Below are positions 56,354-64,000 of a stretch of 64,000 nucleotides of DNA, piece after piece. The DNA is from Paenibacillus sp. G2S3 (lineage in GTDB: Bacteria; Bacillota; Bacilli; Paenibacillales; Paenibacillaceae), in NCBI RefSeq assembly GCF_030123105.1, contig NZ_CP126095.1:6510001-6574000 (forward strand). The letters are read 5' to 3'. Each line of letters starts with the position of its first letter. Position 1 is the stretch's first letter. Made by a program: the position numbers and the translations under genes. The notes under the pieces were generated by a model. The model worked only from the letters and a program-made list of their open reading frames with translations, was not told the origin of the DNA and did not search any database.

Positions 56354-57238
56354 CTATTTCACTAATCCGCCAATAAAGGACTCAAAATTATCAGCCAAGC
56401 GAGTGATCTTGTATTTGTTATCTCGATCTACATGGATAACCTCGGGTTCGCCATCATTTCCAAACTCGCGGTAATCCAGCATGATTACTTCATTCTCAGA
56501 AGGACAATCACAAATCACCACACCAACCTCAGGATAACGTCCATTTTCAATCACAGTCCGGCTGCCTGAAGCTCCACACAGCGACTTATTCTTATCTCGT
56601 CCAATTCCAAGGATCCCTGAAATCGTAATAAATTCTTCTGTTCCCGGAATTGGGTACCGAGTGTTATGAGGAATTCCCCCATTATGTAGCTTCATCATTT
56701 CAACGTAGTATTTTGGCAGCTTAAAAACCAGCTCTTCTTCTACTGAAGCAATCAATGCATCTGTAGGCGGTTCAGAGATATATTCTGAGAACGCATACTC
56801 GCTGTCATCCCAAAAATTGGTGGAGTCGATCGCTACTATAGGCTTCTTTGCGGGTTTATTCAGAGGCTTTTTCGCAGCTTTCTTAGCCAATTTACGTTTG
56901 ATCCAACCCAAAAACTCCAAAGTGTCCTCATCATCAGGCTCTAGCTCGTCTGCAATTGTAAATGCTTTTAAAGCTTCATCATACCGCTTGAGATAATAAT
57001 AGGAAACTCCGATACGGTAATGCCAGAGTGGGTCACCTTCGCCCTCTTCTTCAATGCTCAAATACTGCTCTAAAGCTTCTTCATATTGCCCGAGATTATT
57101 AAGCGCTCTGCCCAAATGACTAGTTAGAACATAATCTCTTTCCTCTTCAGGAATTTCCGTTATTGCATCCACGATTTCTTGAAATTCGTCCTCTTCATGC
57201 CACGCATCCAATTTTTCCAATAGCTCATCACTCATCAT
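56354..57238 (-). CDS. TPR plus SMI1/KNR4 (SUKH) domain protein
   Basis: 294 residues. N-terminal tetratricopeptide repeats (about 35-120; GRALNNLGQYEEALEQYL, IGVSYYYLKRYDEALKAF), a Lys/Ala/Pro-rich linker (about 120-140; KKAAKKPLNKPAKKP), then an SMI1/KNR4 domain (about 165-290: LPKYYVEMMKLHNGG, the ILGIGRDKN and IMLDYREFG stretches, FESFIGGL). SUKH proteins are known as toxin immunity proteins, but no toxin gene is adjacent, so a cytosolic scaffold role is as likely. ATG ATG start with TAGGAGG. Confidence 0.8.
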   Translation of the reverse strand: MMSDELLEKLDAWHEEDEFQEIVDAITEIPEEERDYVLTSHLGRALNNLGQYEEALEQYLSIEEEGEGDPLWHYRIGVSYYYLKRYDEALKAFTIADELEPDDEDTLEFLGWIKRKLAKKAAKKPLNKPAKKPIVAIDSTNFWDDSEYAFSEYISEPPTDALIASVEEELVFKLPKYYVEMMKLHNGGIPHNTRYPIPGTEEFITISGILGIGRDKNKSLCGASGSRTVIENGRYPEVGVVICDCPSENEVIMLDYREFGNDGEPEVIHVDRDNKYKITRLADNFESFIGGLVK

Positions 57239-57337
57239 TAATACCTCCTATTAACGATCACTCAAAATACCTATTAGAAATTATACCATTTATAGCCTAT
57301 GCCCAGCCAATCACGCATCAAAGGGCAAAATTTAGTT

Positions 57338-57374
57338 AAAAAACAGACCCCAGAGCTCTTCTGCGGCCTGTTTA
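57338..57374 (-). terminator. intrinsic terminator of the HprK-like gene
   Basis: Minus-strand AACAG-G-CC-GCAGA / TCTG-GGG-TCTGTT stem followed by TTTTTT. Confidence 0.75.
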
Positions 57375-57400
57375 CCTATAAAGAAATTTATGGGTACCCT

Positions 57401-58312
57401 TCATTGCTTGTCTTCGATCCTTTGCATGAACTCTTCAACGGCACTATAGCCAAGCTGCTTCAGATACCAGTTGTTGGCGGCCGCTTCGATTAGGCCGGCT
57501 ACGTCGCGGCCGGGCTGAAGCTGGATTTCAATATGCGGAATTTGGACGCCAAGATAGTCTGTGAACTTCGGTTCAAGTTCGAGCTCATTATTCAAAGAAT
57601 TCTCTCGCCAAGGAGACAACTCGATGTCGAGCACAATTCGCGTTTCATCCTGAAAGGCTCTACGCCCGTACTGGCGCACAACGTTAATCAGACCGATACT
57701 GCGCAGCGCTAGGAACTCGCGGGTCGTCTCGTTATGTGTGCCGAGAAGAGTTGCTGGTCCCAGCTTCTTCAGCACCACGATATCATCTGCTACAAACCGA
57801 TGGCCTCTTCTAATGAGCGTATGCGCGGTTTCGCTTTTACCAATCCCCGACTTGCCCCTGAGTAGAACGCCTATGCCGGACAGATTTACACACACCCCAT
57901 GAATTGAAAGCTCTGGCGCCAGCGCCTTCATCAGATAAGTGTCAATCTTTGCGATAATCTCTGTCGTGGTTTCCTGCGTACGAAGCAGCGGGATACCTTC
58001 TTCTTCGCAGAAAAGAGTTAAATAGGGAATCTCCTGCTGACCTGTCGTCACAATAAAACATGGTGGATGATAGTTGACGATATTACCAATATGTAACTTA
58101 CGCTCTTCAACGCTTAGGGTTAACAGATAGTTGATTTCCTTGCAGCCCAATATTTGCACCCGCTTCGTTGGGAAAAAATCAAAGTAACCCACAAACTCAA
58201 GTCCAGGTCTATGCGTCTTTGAACGAGTGATTTCACGATCCATGCAGCTAGCACCTGCTAGCACTTCCAGCTTAAACGTTTCCGTAAGGCTTTGAACGGT
58301 AGTCGATTTCAA
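57401..58312 (-). CDS. divergent HPr kinase/phosphorylase-like protein
   Basis: 303 residues, the full HprK layout: N-terminal domain (1-130) and C-terminal kinase domain with Walker A GKSGIGKS at 153-160, His138 in IHGV, GHRFVADDIVVLKK, and LQPGRDVAGLIEAAANNWYLK. The HprK signature, normally ERGxGII-like (E-I-R-G-L-G-I-I-N-V), reads ALRSIGLINV at 202-211: Glu to Ala and Gly to Ser. It stands alone, whereas canonical hprK is followed by lgt. A second, altered HprK is likely; whether it phosphorylates HPr is doubtful. TTG start with GGAGGAG. Confidence 0.8.
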   Translation of the reverse strand: MKSTTVQSLTETFKLEVLAGASCMDREITRSKTHRPGLEFVGYFDFFPTKRVQILGCKEINYLLTLSVEERKLHIGNIVNYHPPCFIVTTGQQEIPYLTLFCEEEGIPLLRTQETTTEIIAKIDTYLMKALAPELSIHGVCVNLSGIGVLLRGKSGIGKSETAHTLIRRGHRFVADDIVVLKKLGPATLLGTHNETTREFLALRSIGLINVVRQYGRRAFQDETRIVLDIELSPWRENSLNNELELEPKFTDYLGVQIPHIEIQLQPGRDVAGLIEAAANNWYLKQLGYSAVEEFMQRIEDKQ

Positions 58313-58401
58313 GGTTGTTCTCCTCCTGTGGCTGCGTATCTTGAATACGCAATACGGTTACCGGGATATATTCAACGACAAATGGGATGATTCCTGCAAA
58401 A

Positions 58402-58443
58402 TAAACAAAAGACGTTCAATCACCGTTAAATGATTAAACGCCT
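58402..58443 (-). terminator. intrinsic terminator of the ABC operon
   Basis: GGCGTT-TAATCA / TGATT-GAACGTC on the minus strand, then TTTTGTTTATTTT. It separates the binding-protein gene from the HprK-like gene. Confidence 0.7.
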
Positions 58444-58459
58444 TACGAATAGGACCTAT

Positions 58460-59824
58460 TTACTCGTTAATGTAAGTGTTGACTCGGTTTTGAATCAGCT
58501 TGCTGACGTCTTCAGCGGTTTTCTGACCACTCATATATGAATCAAACTCTTCAATTGCAATTGAAACGACCTTATGATCACTAGATAAATTCCTGCTTGC
58601 ACCATCTAGAAGCTGATGTAATTCTTGGATTTTGCTTTCTACAGTCTCAGTATCAAACTTCTGTTCTAGAAGAGGTAGTGTTCCCGCTACTGCCTGCTGC
58701 TTAGCATCATTAAGCTGTTTCTCCACAGCTCCCTTATGCATCGCAAACCCTTGTACGACTGATGAAGATTGCATTTCCTCGGAAAGCATGAACTTAATAA
58801 AGTTCCAAGCTTCATCTTGAACCTTAGATTTGCTGTTAATACCTAAAGTGAAATATGACTTAAATGAAGTTCCACTATATTTTCCATTTACTGTTGGCTT
58901 TTGATATATTTTAAGCTTTGGATCAAGGACTTGGGACAGGCCTCCTATTGGATCGAAAAGGTTAGCATTGTTGAACAAGGTTTTGGTATAGTCGTACGTA
59001 AAATCATTACTAAGTACGCCCTCATCATACATCGATTTGATTTGCTTCATCATATCTCGAAACAGATCGGAATCGAAATTCGCTTGACCTTGATTAATGA
59101 GCTTATCATAATTAGCTTCTATATACTCCGCTAACATTTGAATCGGGAATAGATTAACAAATGCGAAATAATCCTCACCAACTTTTCCCTTAAGCTTCTT
59201 GGAAATATCTTTAAACTCATCCCATGTCCATGTCTGATCATCGATTTTAATGTTAGCTTGTTCTAACAACTCTGTATTCCCAGTTAGCGCGTCGATGACA
59301 AATGAGAATGGCATTGCATACAAACCATTACCATCTTGGGAGCCCTCAAAAATATTCTGATAGTACTGATTTCGATCAAAGTCAGCATCCTTATCCATCA
59401 GATCATAGAAATTAGTCAGCATGTTCTTGGCGACATATTTGTCCTGTGGTAGATCGTTCATTACGATCATGTCCGCCCCTTTGCCAGACATCATCTGTGT
59501 GCTCACTGTTTGTATATACTTCTCAACATCGCCCTTTGAGAATGCTTCTCCTGATTGACTCATTCCATCTTCATTCGTTTGGGGTCTAGCTAGATACTCT
59601 TTGATATCAATTTGTATATCTGGACGAATTTTTTTGTATTGCTTAACCGCCTCCTCTAAATAAGGACTTACCGCCATGGTCGCAATCTCAATCTTCTTGC
59701 CATCCTGACCTGATTGTTCATTAGATGTTCCTTCTGTACCTGATCCCACGCTGCTGCTAGAGCATCCCGATAATACGACTATCATTGCTAATATGGCCAA
59801 TACCCATCTTCTATTCAAATTCAT
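58460..59824 (-). CDS. extracellular sugar-binding lipoprotein (second ABC system)
   Basis: 454 residues; lipobox VVLSGC. SBP_bac_1-type N-terminus KKIEIATMAVSPYLEEAVKQYKK, IQIDIKEY, then an MSGKGADMIVMNDLPQ stretch typical of the family. Last gene of an operon that also has two permeases and an HlyD-type adaptor, with the binding protein after the permeases rather than before them. Confidence 0.88.
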   Translation of the reverse strand: MNLNRRWVLAILAMIVVLSGCSSSSVGSGTEGTSNEQSGQDGKKIEIATMAVSPYLEEAVKQYKKIRPDIQIDIKEYLARPQTNEDGMSQSGEAFSKGDVEKYIQTVSTQMMSGKGADMIVMNDLPQDKYVAKNMLTNFYDLMDKDADFDRNQYYQNIFEGSQDGNGLYAMPFSFVIDALTGNTELLEQANIKIDDQTWTWDEFKDISKKLKGKVGEDYFAFVNLFPIQMLAEYIEANYDKLINQGQANFDSDLFRDMMKQIKSMYDEGVLSNDFTYDYTKTLFNNANLFDPIGGLSQVLDPKLKIYQKPTVNGKYSGTSFKSYFTLGINSKSKVQDEAWNFIKFMLSEEMQSSSVVQGFAMHKGAVEKQLNDAKQQAVAGTLPLLEQKFDTETVESKIQELHQLLDGASRNLSSDHKVVSIAIEEFDSYMSGQKTAEDVSKLIQNRVNTYINE

Positions 59825-59833
59825 TCATCCCCT

Positions 59834-60943
59834 TCAATATACTCGGATTCTATTACCTTCTTGTAGTGGTTCACTTGATTCAATAATGATCTCATCATCA
59901 GGACTTAACCCGCTCACAGCTACAACCTCATCCTCTGTTGAATCACCTGTTATAATGTAAGCCTTACGTGCATTAAACGTATTGCCGAGTGAGCTTTTCT
60001 TCTCCTCAACTACAAAGACATAGCTTCCTGTTGCATCTTTATGAACCCATTTTTTTGGTAACACATAACCTTTTTCATTTGACTCCTTCTTTATATCTAG
60101 ACTGACTTGTTCGCCACCTTTAATACCAGCATCGGAGACAGAAACGACAACCTGATAACTGGATTTATCGGATGAATCTTCTTCACTGCTCTCTTGGGAT
60201 GCAGCTTTAATCTCTTCAATTACACCGTTAACCAGTGTATTGTCTTTCGCCAATCGAACAGAAACCTTAGATCCAATCTCGAATAATGCCGTATTATCCG
60301 ACTCGACAGCAAATGAAAATTCGAAGCCCTTGCCACTATCCATTAAGGTCAGGATTGTCCCCCCTTGTGAAGCATCCATGCTATCCTCTGCTGTAATCTT
60401 TGTGATTTTGCCATCAAAAGGGGCAGTCAGCGTTTGTTTATCCGCTTTTTCTTTACGCAGCTTATTTAATTTTCTTTGCGCCAGTTCAAGATCCATATTA
60501 TCCAGTTCAAGAGCTCGCTCAGCCTTGGCAATCACTTGCTCATCACCACCTATCAATGCATTGAGCATATCCTCCTCGAGAATCTCCCGATTTAGCTTTT
60601 GTTTCTTAAGCGCCGTTTCCTCTTGATAGATCTGTTCATCCAGATCAGAGCTATCAAATGTCACGAGCTTTTGCCCCTTCTTAACCTCAGCATTCTCTTT
60701 TACATGAACCTTCACAATTTTAGAGCCAGTCTCATTCAACAAATCCACCTGCTTCCGAGGCGTTAAGACTCCACTCCCTTTAACCTGATGAACTAATGAT
60801 TTCGAGGTAAGCTTCTCCGTAACTACTTTGGGCAGCGTCATCGTTTCGAGTGTGCTGCTAAAGAAAGTCAAACCAGCCAATATAGCAAAGAATAATACAA
60901 ACAAAGCAGCCGTTAATCGTTGTCGCTTAGATGTGCTTGTCAT
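59834..60943 (-). CDS. HlyD/RND-type membrane-fusion adaptor
   Basis: 369 residues: N-terminal membrane helix (about 10-30), biotinyl-lipoyl-like half (LNETGSKIVKVHVKENAEVKKGQKLVTFDS), a coiled coil hairpin (about 105-170), the returning lipoyl half (KADKQTLTAPFDGKITKI in part), and beta-barrel/proximal domains (about 200-365). Such adaptors normally work with MacB-like or RND exporters. Here it sits between a sugar permease and a sugar-binding protein with 10-bp gaps, so the operon either serves an unusual importer or the adaptor has another partner. Confidence 0.88.
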   Translation of the reverse strand: MTSTSKRQRLTAALFVLFFAILAGLTFFSSTLETMTLPKVVTEKLTSKSLVHQVKGSGVLTPRKQVDLLNETGSKIVKVHVKENAEVKKGQKLVTFDSSDLDEQIYQEETALKKQKLNREILEEDMLNALIGGDEQVIAKAERALELDNMDLELAQRKLNKLRKEKADKQTLTAPFDGKITKITAEDSMDASQGGTILTLMDSGKGFEFSFAVESDNTALFEIGSKVSVRLAKDNTLVNGVIEEIKAASQESSEEDSSDKSSYQVVVSVSDAGIKGGEQVSLDIKKESNEKGYVLPKKWVHKDATGSYVFVVEEKKSSLGNTFNARKAYIITGDSTEDEVVAVSGLSPDDEIIIESSEPLQEGNRIRVY

Positions 60944-60953
60944 CTCATTTCCC

Positions 60954-61811
60954 CTATCCTTTAATTCCAGAAAGCTCTATGCCCTCAATAAAATACCGTT
61001 CCGCCAAAAGAAACAAGAGAATCATAGGCATCATATACAAGACCGCAGCCGCAAACGATACCCCAAGCGCATCTTCCTGCAGGCGGGATAGAAAAATGGA
61101 CAAGGGCTGTAAATTGGCATCCTGCAGAAAGATCAGTGGCTGCTCCACCATATTCCAGTAATCTGCAAACAGCAGAACAATTAGCGCTGCCATGCCGGGT
61201 TTCACCATAGGCAAGACAATCCTGATAAAGGATCGGAAGTAACCTGCCCCATCCATTTGGGCTGCTTCCATATATGCCGTTGGAATTTGGAGCATAAATT
61301 GTCTGAGCAAGAATACACCAAACGCCGCAAATATCCCTGGTAATATAATGGAGCTTGGACTATTAATAAGCCCTAGCCGATCGGACATGATATAGTTCGG
61401 CACAAGTGTGACCTGGAACGGCATGAGCATCGTGATCAGATACACAATAAATAAGGGCTCTCTGCCAGGAAACCGCAGCTTGGCAAATGCAAATGCCGCT
61501 AATGTTGCCACCACGACCTGGCCTATAATGATTGGAAACACCATAAATACAGAATTCCAAAACATACGAAGAAATTGCGAGGTTGAAATAAGCACCTTAT
61601 AAAATTGCTCCAGCGAAACCCAATCTGGAATCAGCTTCAAATTAACAAAATCGTTCATCTGTGTATTACCTAACATGCCGTAATTCAGGATAATTTCCTT
61701 CTCTGTCATCAAGGAACTTACCATTGTCAATACAACAGGAAATAGCATTACAAGCGCGATCACGGTTAAAAAGATAGTAAGTAGCAGTGTTCTTATCTGT
61801 TTCTTGTTCAT
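60954..61811 (-). CDS. carbohydrate ABC transporter permease, MalG type
   Basis: 285 residues, six membrane helices; EAA loop YMEAAQMDGAGYFRSFIRIVLPMVKP and the C-terminal ERYFIEGIELSGIKG ending. Start follows AAAGGGAGGGG. CUT1-type subunit. Confidence 0.93.
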   Translation of the reverse strand: MNKKQIRTLLLTIFLTVIALVMLFPVVLTMVSSLMTEKEIILNYGMLGNTQMNDFVNLKLIPDWVSLEQFYKVLISTSQFLRMFWNSVFMVFPIIIGQVVVATLAAFAFAKLRFPGREPLFIVYLITMLMPFQVTLVPNYIMSDRLGLINSPSSIILPGIFAAFGVFLLRQFMLQIPTAYMEAAQMDGAGYFRSFIRIVLPMVKPGMAALIVLLFADYWNMVEQPLIFLQDANLQPLSIFLSRLQEDALGVSFAAAVLYMMPMILLFLLAERYFIEGIELSGIKG

Positions 61812-61825
61812 TTACACCCCTCCCT

Positions 61826-62692
61826 TTACTCCATAAATGAACGGAACTTATGTTCAATTCGGAAGAGCATCAACACAATGACTAGAATGCAGAGCACCAT
61901 TAAGAAAGCTGCAGATGACAGCTTCTGAATATCGAGCGATAGGAACATATTGTTCATATAGTGCTGAAGCATATAGATACTGTCATGTGGATAGTCACCC
62001 GCAACTAAATAGATTTCCCGAAATACCTTAAATGAGTTCAGAATGGACATCAGCATCACTAAAAATCCTGTCGGTATTAAATAAATCAAGGTGATCTGGA
62101 GCTTACGAGCCCAGCTTGCTCCTTCCAGGTTTGCTATCTCATAATATTGATCAGGAATATTTTGCAAGCCGGCCAAGAACAGGACCACATTATAGCCAAT
62201 ATTTTTCCATACATAGATAAAAATAATGACACCTTGCGCCCACTCTGATTTCATCCAATCGATCCGCTCCATTCCCATCCACTCTAATGCATGATTGAAA
62301 AAACCGTTCCAATCGAATAGGATCTGCCATACGAGCACAATTGACGCTACTGGAACAACCAGTGGCAGTACATAAGAGGTGCGCAGCCAATTTCGAAGGT
62401 AGACTCGTTTGTTAAGCAGCATGGCAAGAGTAAGTGACAACACAATAAGGATCGGAACGCCAATAATTGTGAACCAGAATGTATTCCCCGCCGCCTTTTG
62501 AAAGGACGAACTTGCTAATAGGCTCTGGTAATTGGCAAGCGATATCCCTGCCTCACCACTTGGATTCTCAAATGAAAATACAACACTTTGACCAAACGGA
62601 ATCAAATAAAATAGTGCAAAACCAATCAAACTCGGAGCAAGAAAGCAGAATGCCACAAGAATCTCCTTGCGAGCCAAATATGAAATTCTCAC
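61826..62692 (-). CDS. carbohydrate ABC transporter permease, MalF type
   Basis: About 288 residues from a GTG at 62692, which has AAAGGGGG 8-9 nt upstream; the in-frame ATG at 62746 lacks a site. Six membrane helices; EAA loop YEIANLEGASWARKLQITLIYLIP with the Ala-Ala replaced by IA. First gene of the operon, divergent from the two-component system at 62870. Confidence 0.88.
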   Translation of the reverse strand: MRISYLARKEILVAFCFLAPSLIGFALFYLIPFGQSVVFSFENPSGEAGISLANYQSLLASSSFQKAAGNTFWFTIIGVPILIVLSLTLAMLLNKRVYLRNWLRTSYVLPLVVPVASIVLVWQILFDWNGFFNHALEWMGMERIDWMKSEWAQGVIIFIYVWKNIGYNVVLFLAGLQNIPDQYYEIANLEGASWARKLQITLIYLIPTGFLVMLMSILNSFKVFREIYLVAGDYPHDSIYMLQHYMNNMFLSLDIQKLSSAAFLMVLCILVIVLMLFRIEHKFRSFME

Positions 62693-62869
62693 AGCCTCAA
62701 CCCCCTTTCGAGCTTGTTCCATACAAGCAACATATTTACCGTACAAATAACTATTCTATAGATCAGCTTCGGTATTAATTTGGAGCAATTGTGGAAAAAG
62801 TATGGAAAAGCCCGCTTGAAAGAACAACTTTGTTAGAATAATAGATGTATGGGTTAGGAGGTCTGCCTG

Positions 62870-63580
62870 ATGAAGAGCTATCAAATCGCAATCGTTGAAG
62901 ATGATTGTCATATAAGAGATATCGTTGAGACTTATTTACAGAAGGAAGGCTACAGAACTATATCTTTAGGGTCAGCAGAAGAAGCGCTCATGTTATGGAA
63001 CATAGAGCGCCCGGATATGTGGATTCTAGATATCATGCTTCCAGGTATGAATGGCTATGAATTCTGCAAACAAATTCGCAAGGAAGCCGAAGTTCCTATT
63101 ATTATGATCTCTGCCCGTGATGAGGAAGTAGATAAAATCCTTGGACTTGAGCTTGGAAGTGATGATTATTTAACTAAGCCCTTCAGCCCACGTGAGCTGG
63201 TCGCACGAGTAAATCGTTTATTCCATCGGCTTAACTCTCTTACTGAAAAATCAGAACAGAGTATAGTCTTTTCAAAATCAAACGACCTCATCATCGACGA
63301 TCTCCGTCTAGTATTAGATAGTCGTCTGGTGTACTGGCAATCTAAAGAGATTGAAATGACGGTGAAGGAATTTTCCTTGCTTCATACCTTAGCAGCGCAG
63401 CCCAATCGTGCTTTTTCACGCAATGAGCTGTTAACATTAGTGTGGGGGGATGACTATTTCGGCAGCGATCGAGCCATTGACGATTTAGTCAAAAGACTTC
63501 GTCGTAAAATGGAAGACCTGCCTCTTGAAACCGTTTGGGGCTATGGTTATCGAATGCGCGTGGATGGAGTGAAGACATAA
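62870..63580 (+). CDS. OmpR-family response regulator
   Basis: 236 residues: receiver (VEDDCHIRD, phospho-Asp in MWILDIMLPGMNG, Lys in LTKPFS) and winged helix (FSLLHTLAAQPNRAFSRNELL, IDDLVKRLRRKM, WGYGYRM). TAGGAGG before the ATG. Followed by a kinase gene one base after its stop codon. It is divergent from the ABC/HlyD operon and may regulate it. Confidence 0.92.
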   Translation: MKSYQIAIVEDDCHIRDIVETYLQKEGYRTISLGSAEEALMLWNIERPDMWILDIMLPGMNGYEFCKQIRKEAEVPIIMISARDEEVDKILGLELGSDDYLTKPFSPRELVARVNRLFHRLNSLTEKSEQSIVFSKSNDLIIDDLRLVLDSRLVYWQSKEIEMTVKEFSLLHTLAAQPNRAFSRNELLTLVWGDDYFGSDRAIDDLVKRLRRKMEDLPLETVWGYGYRMRVDGVKT

Positions 63581-63581
63581 C

Positions 63582-64000
63582 ATGAAACTAATCTATAAGC
63601 TTCATTTATCATTTGGAATATTACTGGTGTGCGTACTCGTGCTTACAGCTACATTCGTTTATCCCTTACTAATGGACACGCTGATCAATAATCAAAGAGA
63701 AGAACTAAGATCACAAGGTAGTGCAATGATGGAGTTGGTCAATTCGTTACCTGTTCAAGACCTAACACCTTCTCAATCAGCAGCAGCTATCGTACAGCCA
63801 GCTCAAGAGATTAATAGATCAGTAGATGCGTTACTCATAGAGCCGAATCGTAATATATTATTTAGTACAATGACTGAAGCGCAGACACAGACATGGTTAC
63901 CGCTCATTGAACAGTACTCAAGTCACAATCAGCAGGGCTTCTGGCAAAATGGACAGGAGAAATATATTGTTGAGACCTTAACTTCTAATCCACAGAGTCT
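63582..64000 (+). CDS. sensor histidine kinase, 5' part
   Basis: The frame opens with ATG at 63582, two bases after the regulator stop, and stays open to the window end (139 codons visible). N-terminal membrane helix (about 11-32; GILLVCVLVLTATFVYPLL) followed by an extracellular sensor region. The catalytic domains lie beyond the window. Assignment to a kinase rests on gene order. Confidence 0.8.
   Translation, partial: MKLIYKLHLSFGILLVCVLVLTATFVYPLLMDTLINNQREELRSQGSAMMELVNSLPVQDLTPSQSAAAIVQPAQEINRSVDALLIEPNRNILFSTMTEAQTQTWLPLIEQYSSHNQQGFWQNGQEKYIVETLTSNPQS

Overview
The window looks like a stretch of Paenibacillus chromosome (Firmicutes, Bacillales). Evidence: clear AGGAGG-type ribosome binding sites, frequent GTG/TTG starts, intrinsic terminators after most genes, lipobox signal peptides, YesM/YesN-type two-component systems beside sugar ABC importers, an RsbQ homologue, a KatX-like catalase and a Bce-type antibiotic-resistance module. 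It holds no rRNA, tRNA, prophage, CRISPR array or intact transposase gene. The genus assignment is inference from gene content.

Layout. 1-1.2 kb: 3' end of a sulfatase-like gene. 1.2-12.1 kb: a cyclic-di-GMP neighbourhood. It has a very large secreted M60-type metallopeptidase with three NPCBM-like modules behind a c-di-GMP-I riboswitch, an EAL phosphodiesterase next to a Crp/Fnr regulator, a PAS-GGDEF diguanylate cyclase directly downstream of an RsbQ-type hydrolase, a leucine-rich-repeat protein and a glycine-rich pentapeptide-repeat protein. 12.2-13.9 kb: SDR dehydrogenase and divergent TetR regulator. 14-19.8 kb: a VTC (polyphosphate-polymerase-like) / DUF4956 / Cthe_2159-like lipoprotein operon divergent from an OmpR/HK pair. 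19.8-30.1 kb: methyltransferase, YiiX-like protein, CdsA-like protein, then a minus-strand run (sensor-domain protein, YkoP-like, polysaccharide deacetylase, chemoreceptor, amidohydrolase, UDG-fold protein) and a fused NarL-type kinase-regulator. 30.3-30.8 kb: two decayed gene fragments that abut. 30.8-39.3 kb: LysE exporter, then a sugar ABC importer, GH89 alpha-N-acetylglucosaminidase and YesMN two-component cassette. 39.5-43 kb: guaC with PurR-like boxes, a DagK-like lipid kinase, an MFS exporter. 43-49.6 kb: gene-poor region with remnants, RidA-like protein, AGCS symporter, catalase, a UDP-sugar dehydratase / MurG-like pair with a 29-residue membrane peptide. 49.6-54.2 kb: BceSR-BceAB-like module. 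54.2-57.2 kb: DinB, quinone reductase/MarR pair, TPR-SMI1 protein. 57.4-64 kb: a divergent HprK-like protein, an unusual sugar-ABC operon with an HlyD-type adaptor, and a divergent two-component system cut by the window end.

Most unusual signals: (i) an RsbQ-type hydrolase paired with a PAS diguanylate cyclase rather than the RsbP phosphatase, in a locus that also has an EAL enzyme and a c-di-GMP riboswitch; (ii) a ~100-bp structured repeat in four copies, all in the same orientation, at gene borders, three of them abutting an A/T tract beside a hairpin and one inside the riboswitch leader; (iii) a membrane-fusion adaptor embedded in a sugar importer operon; (iv) an HprK paralogue whose signature motif is altered.
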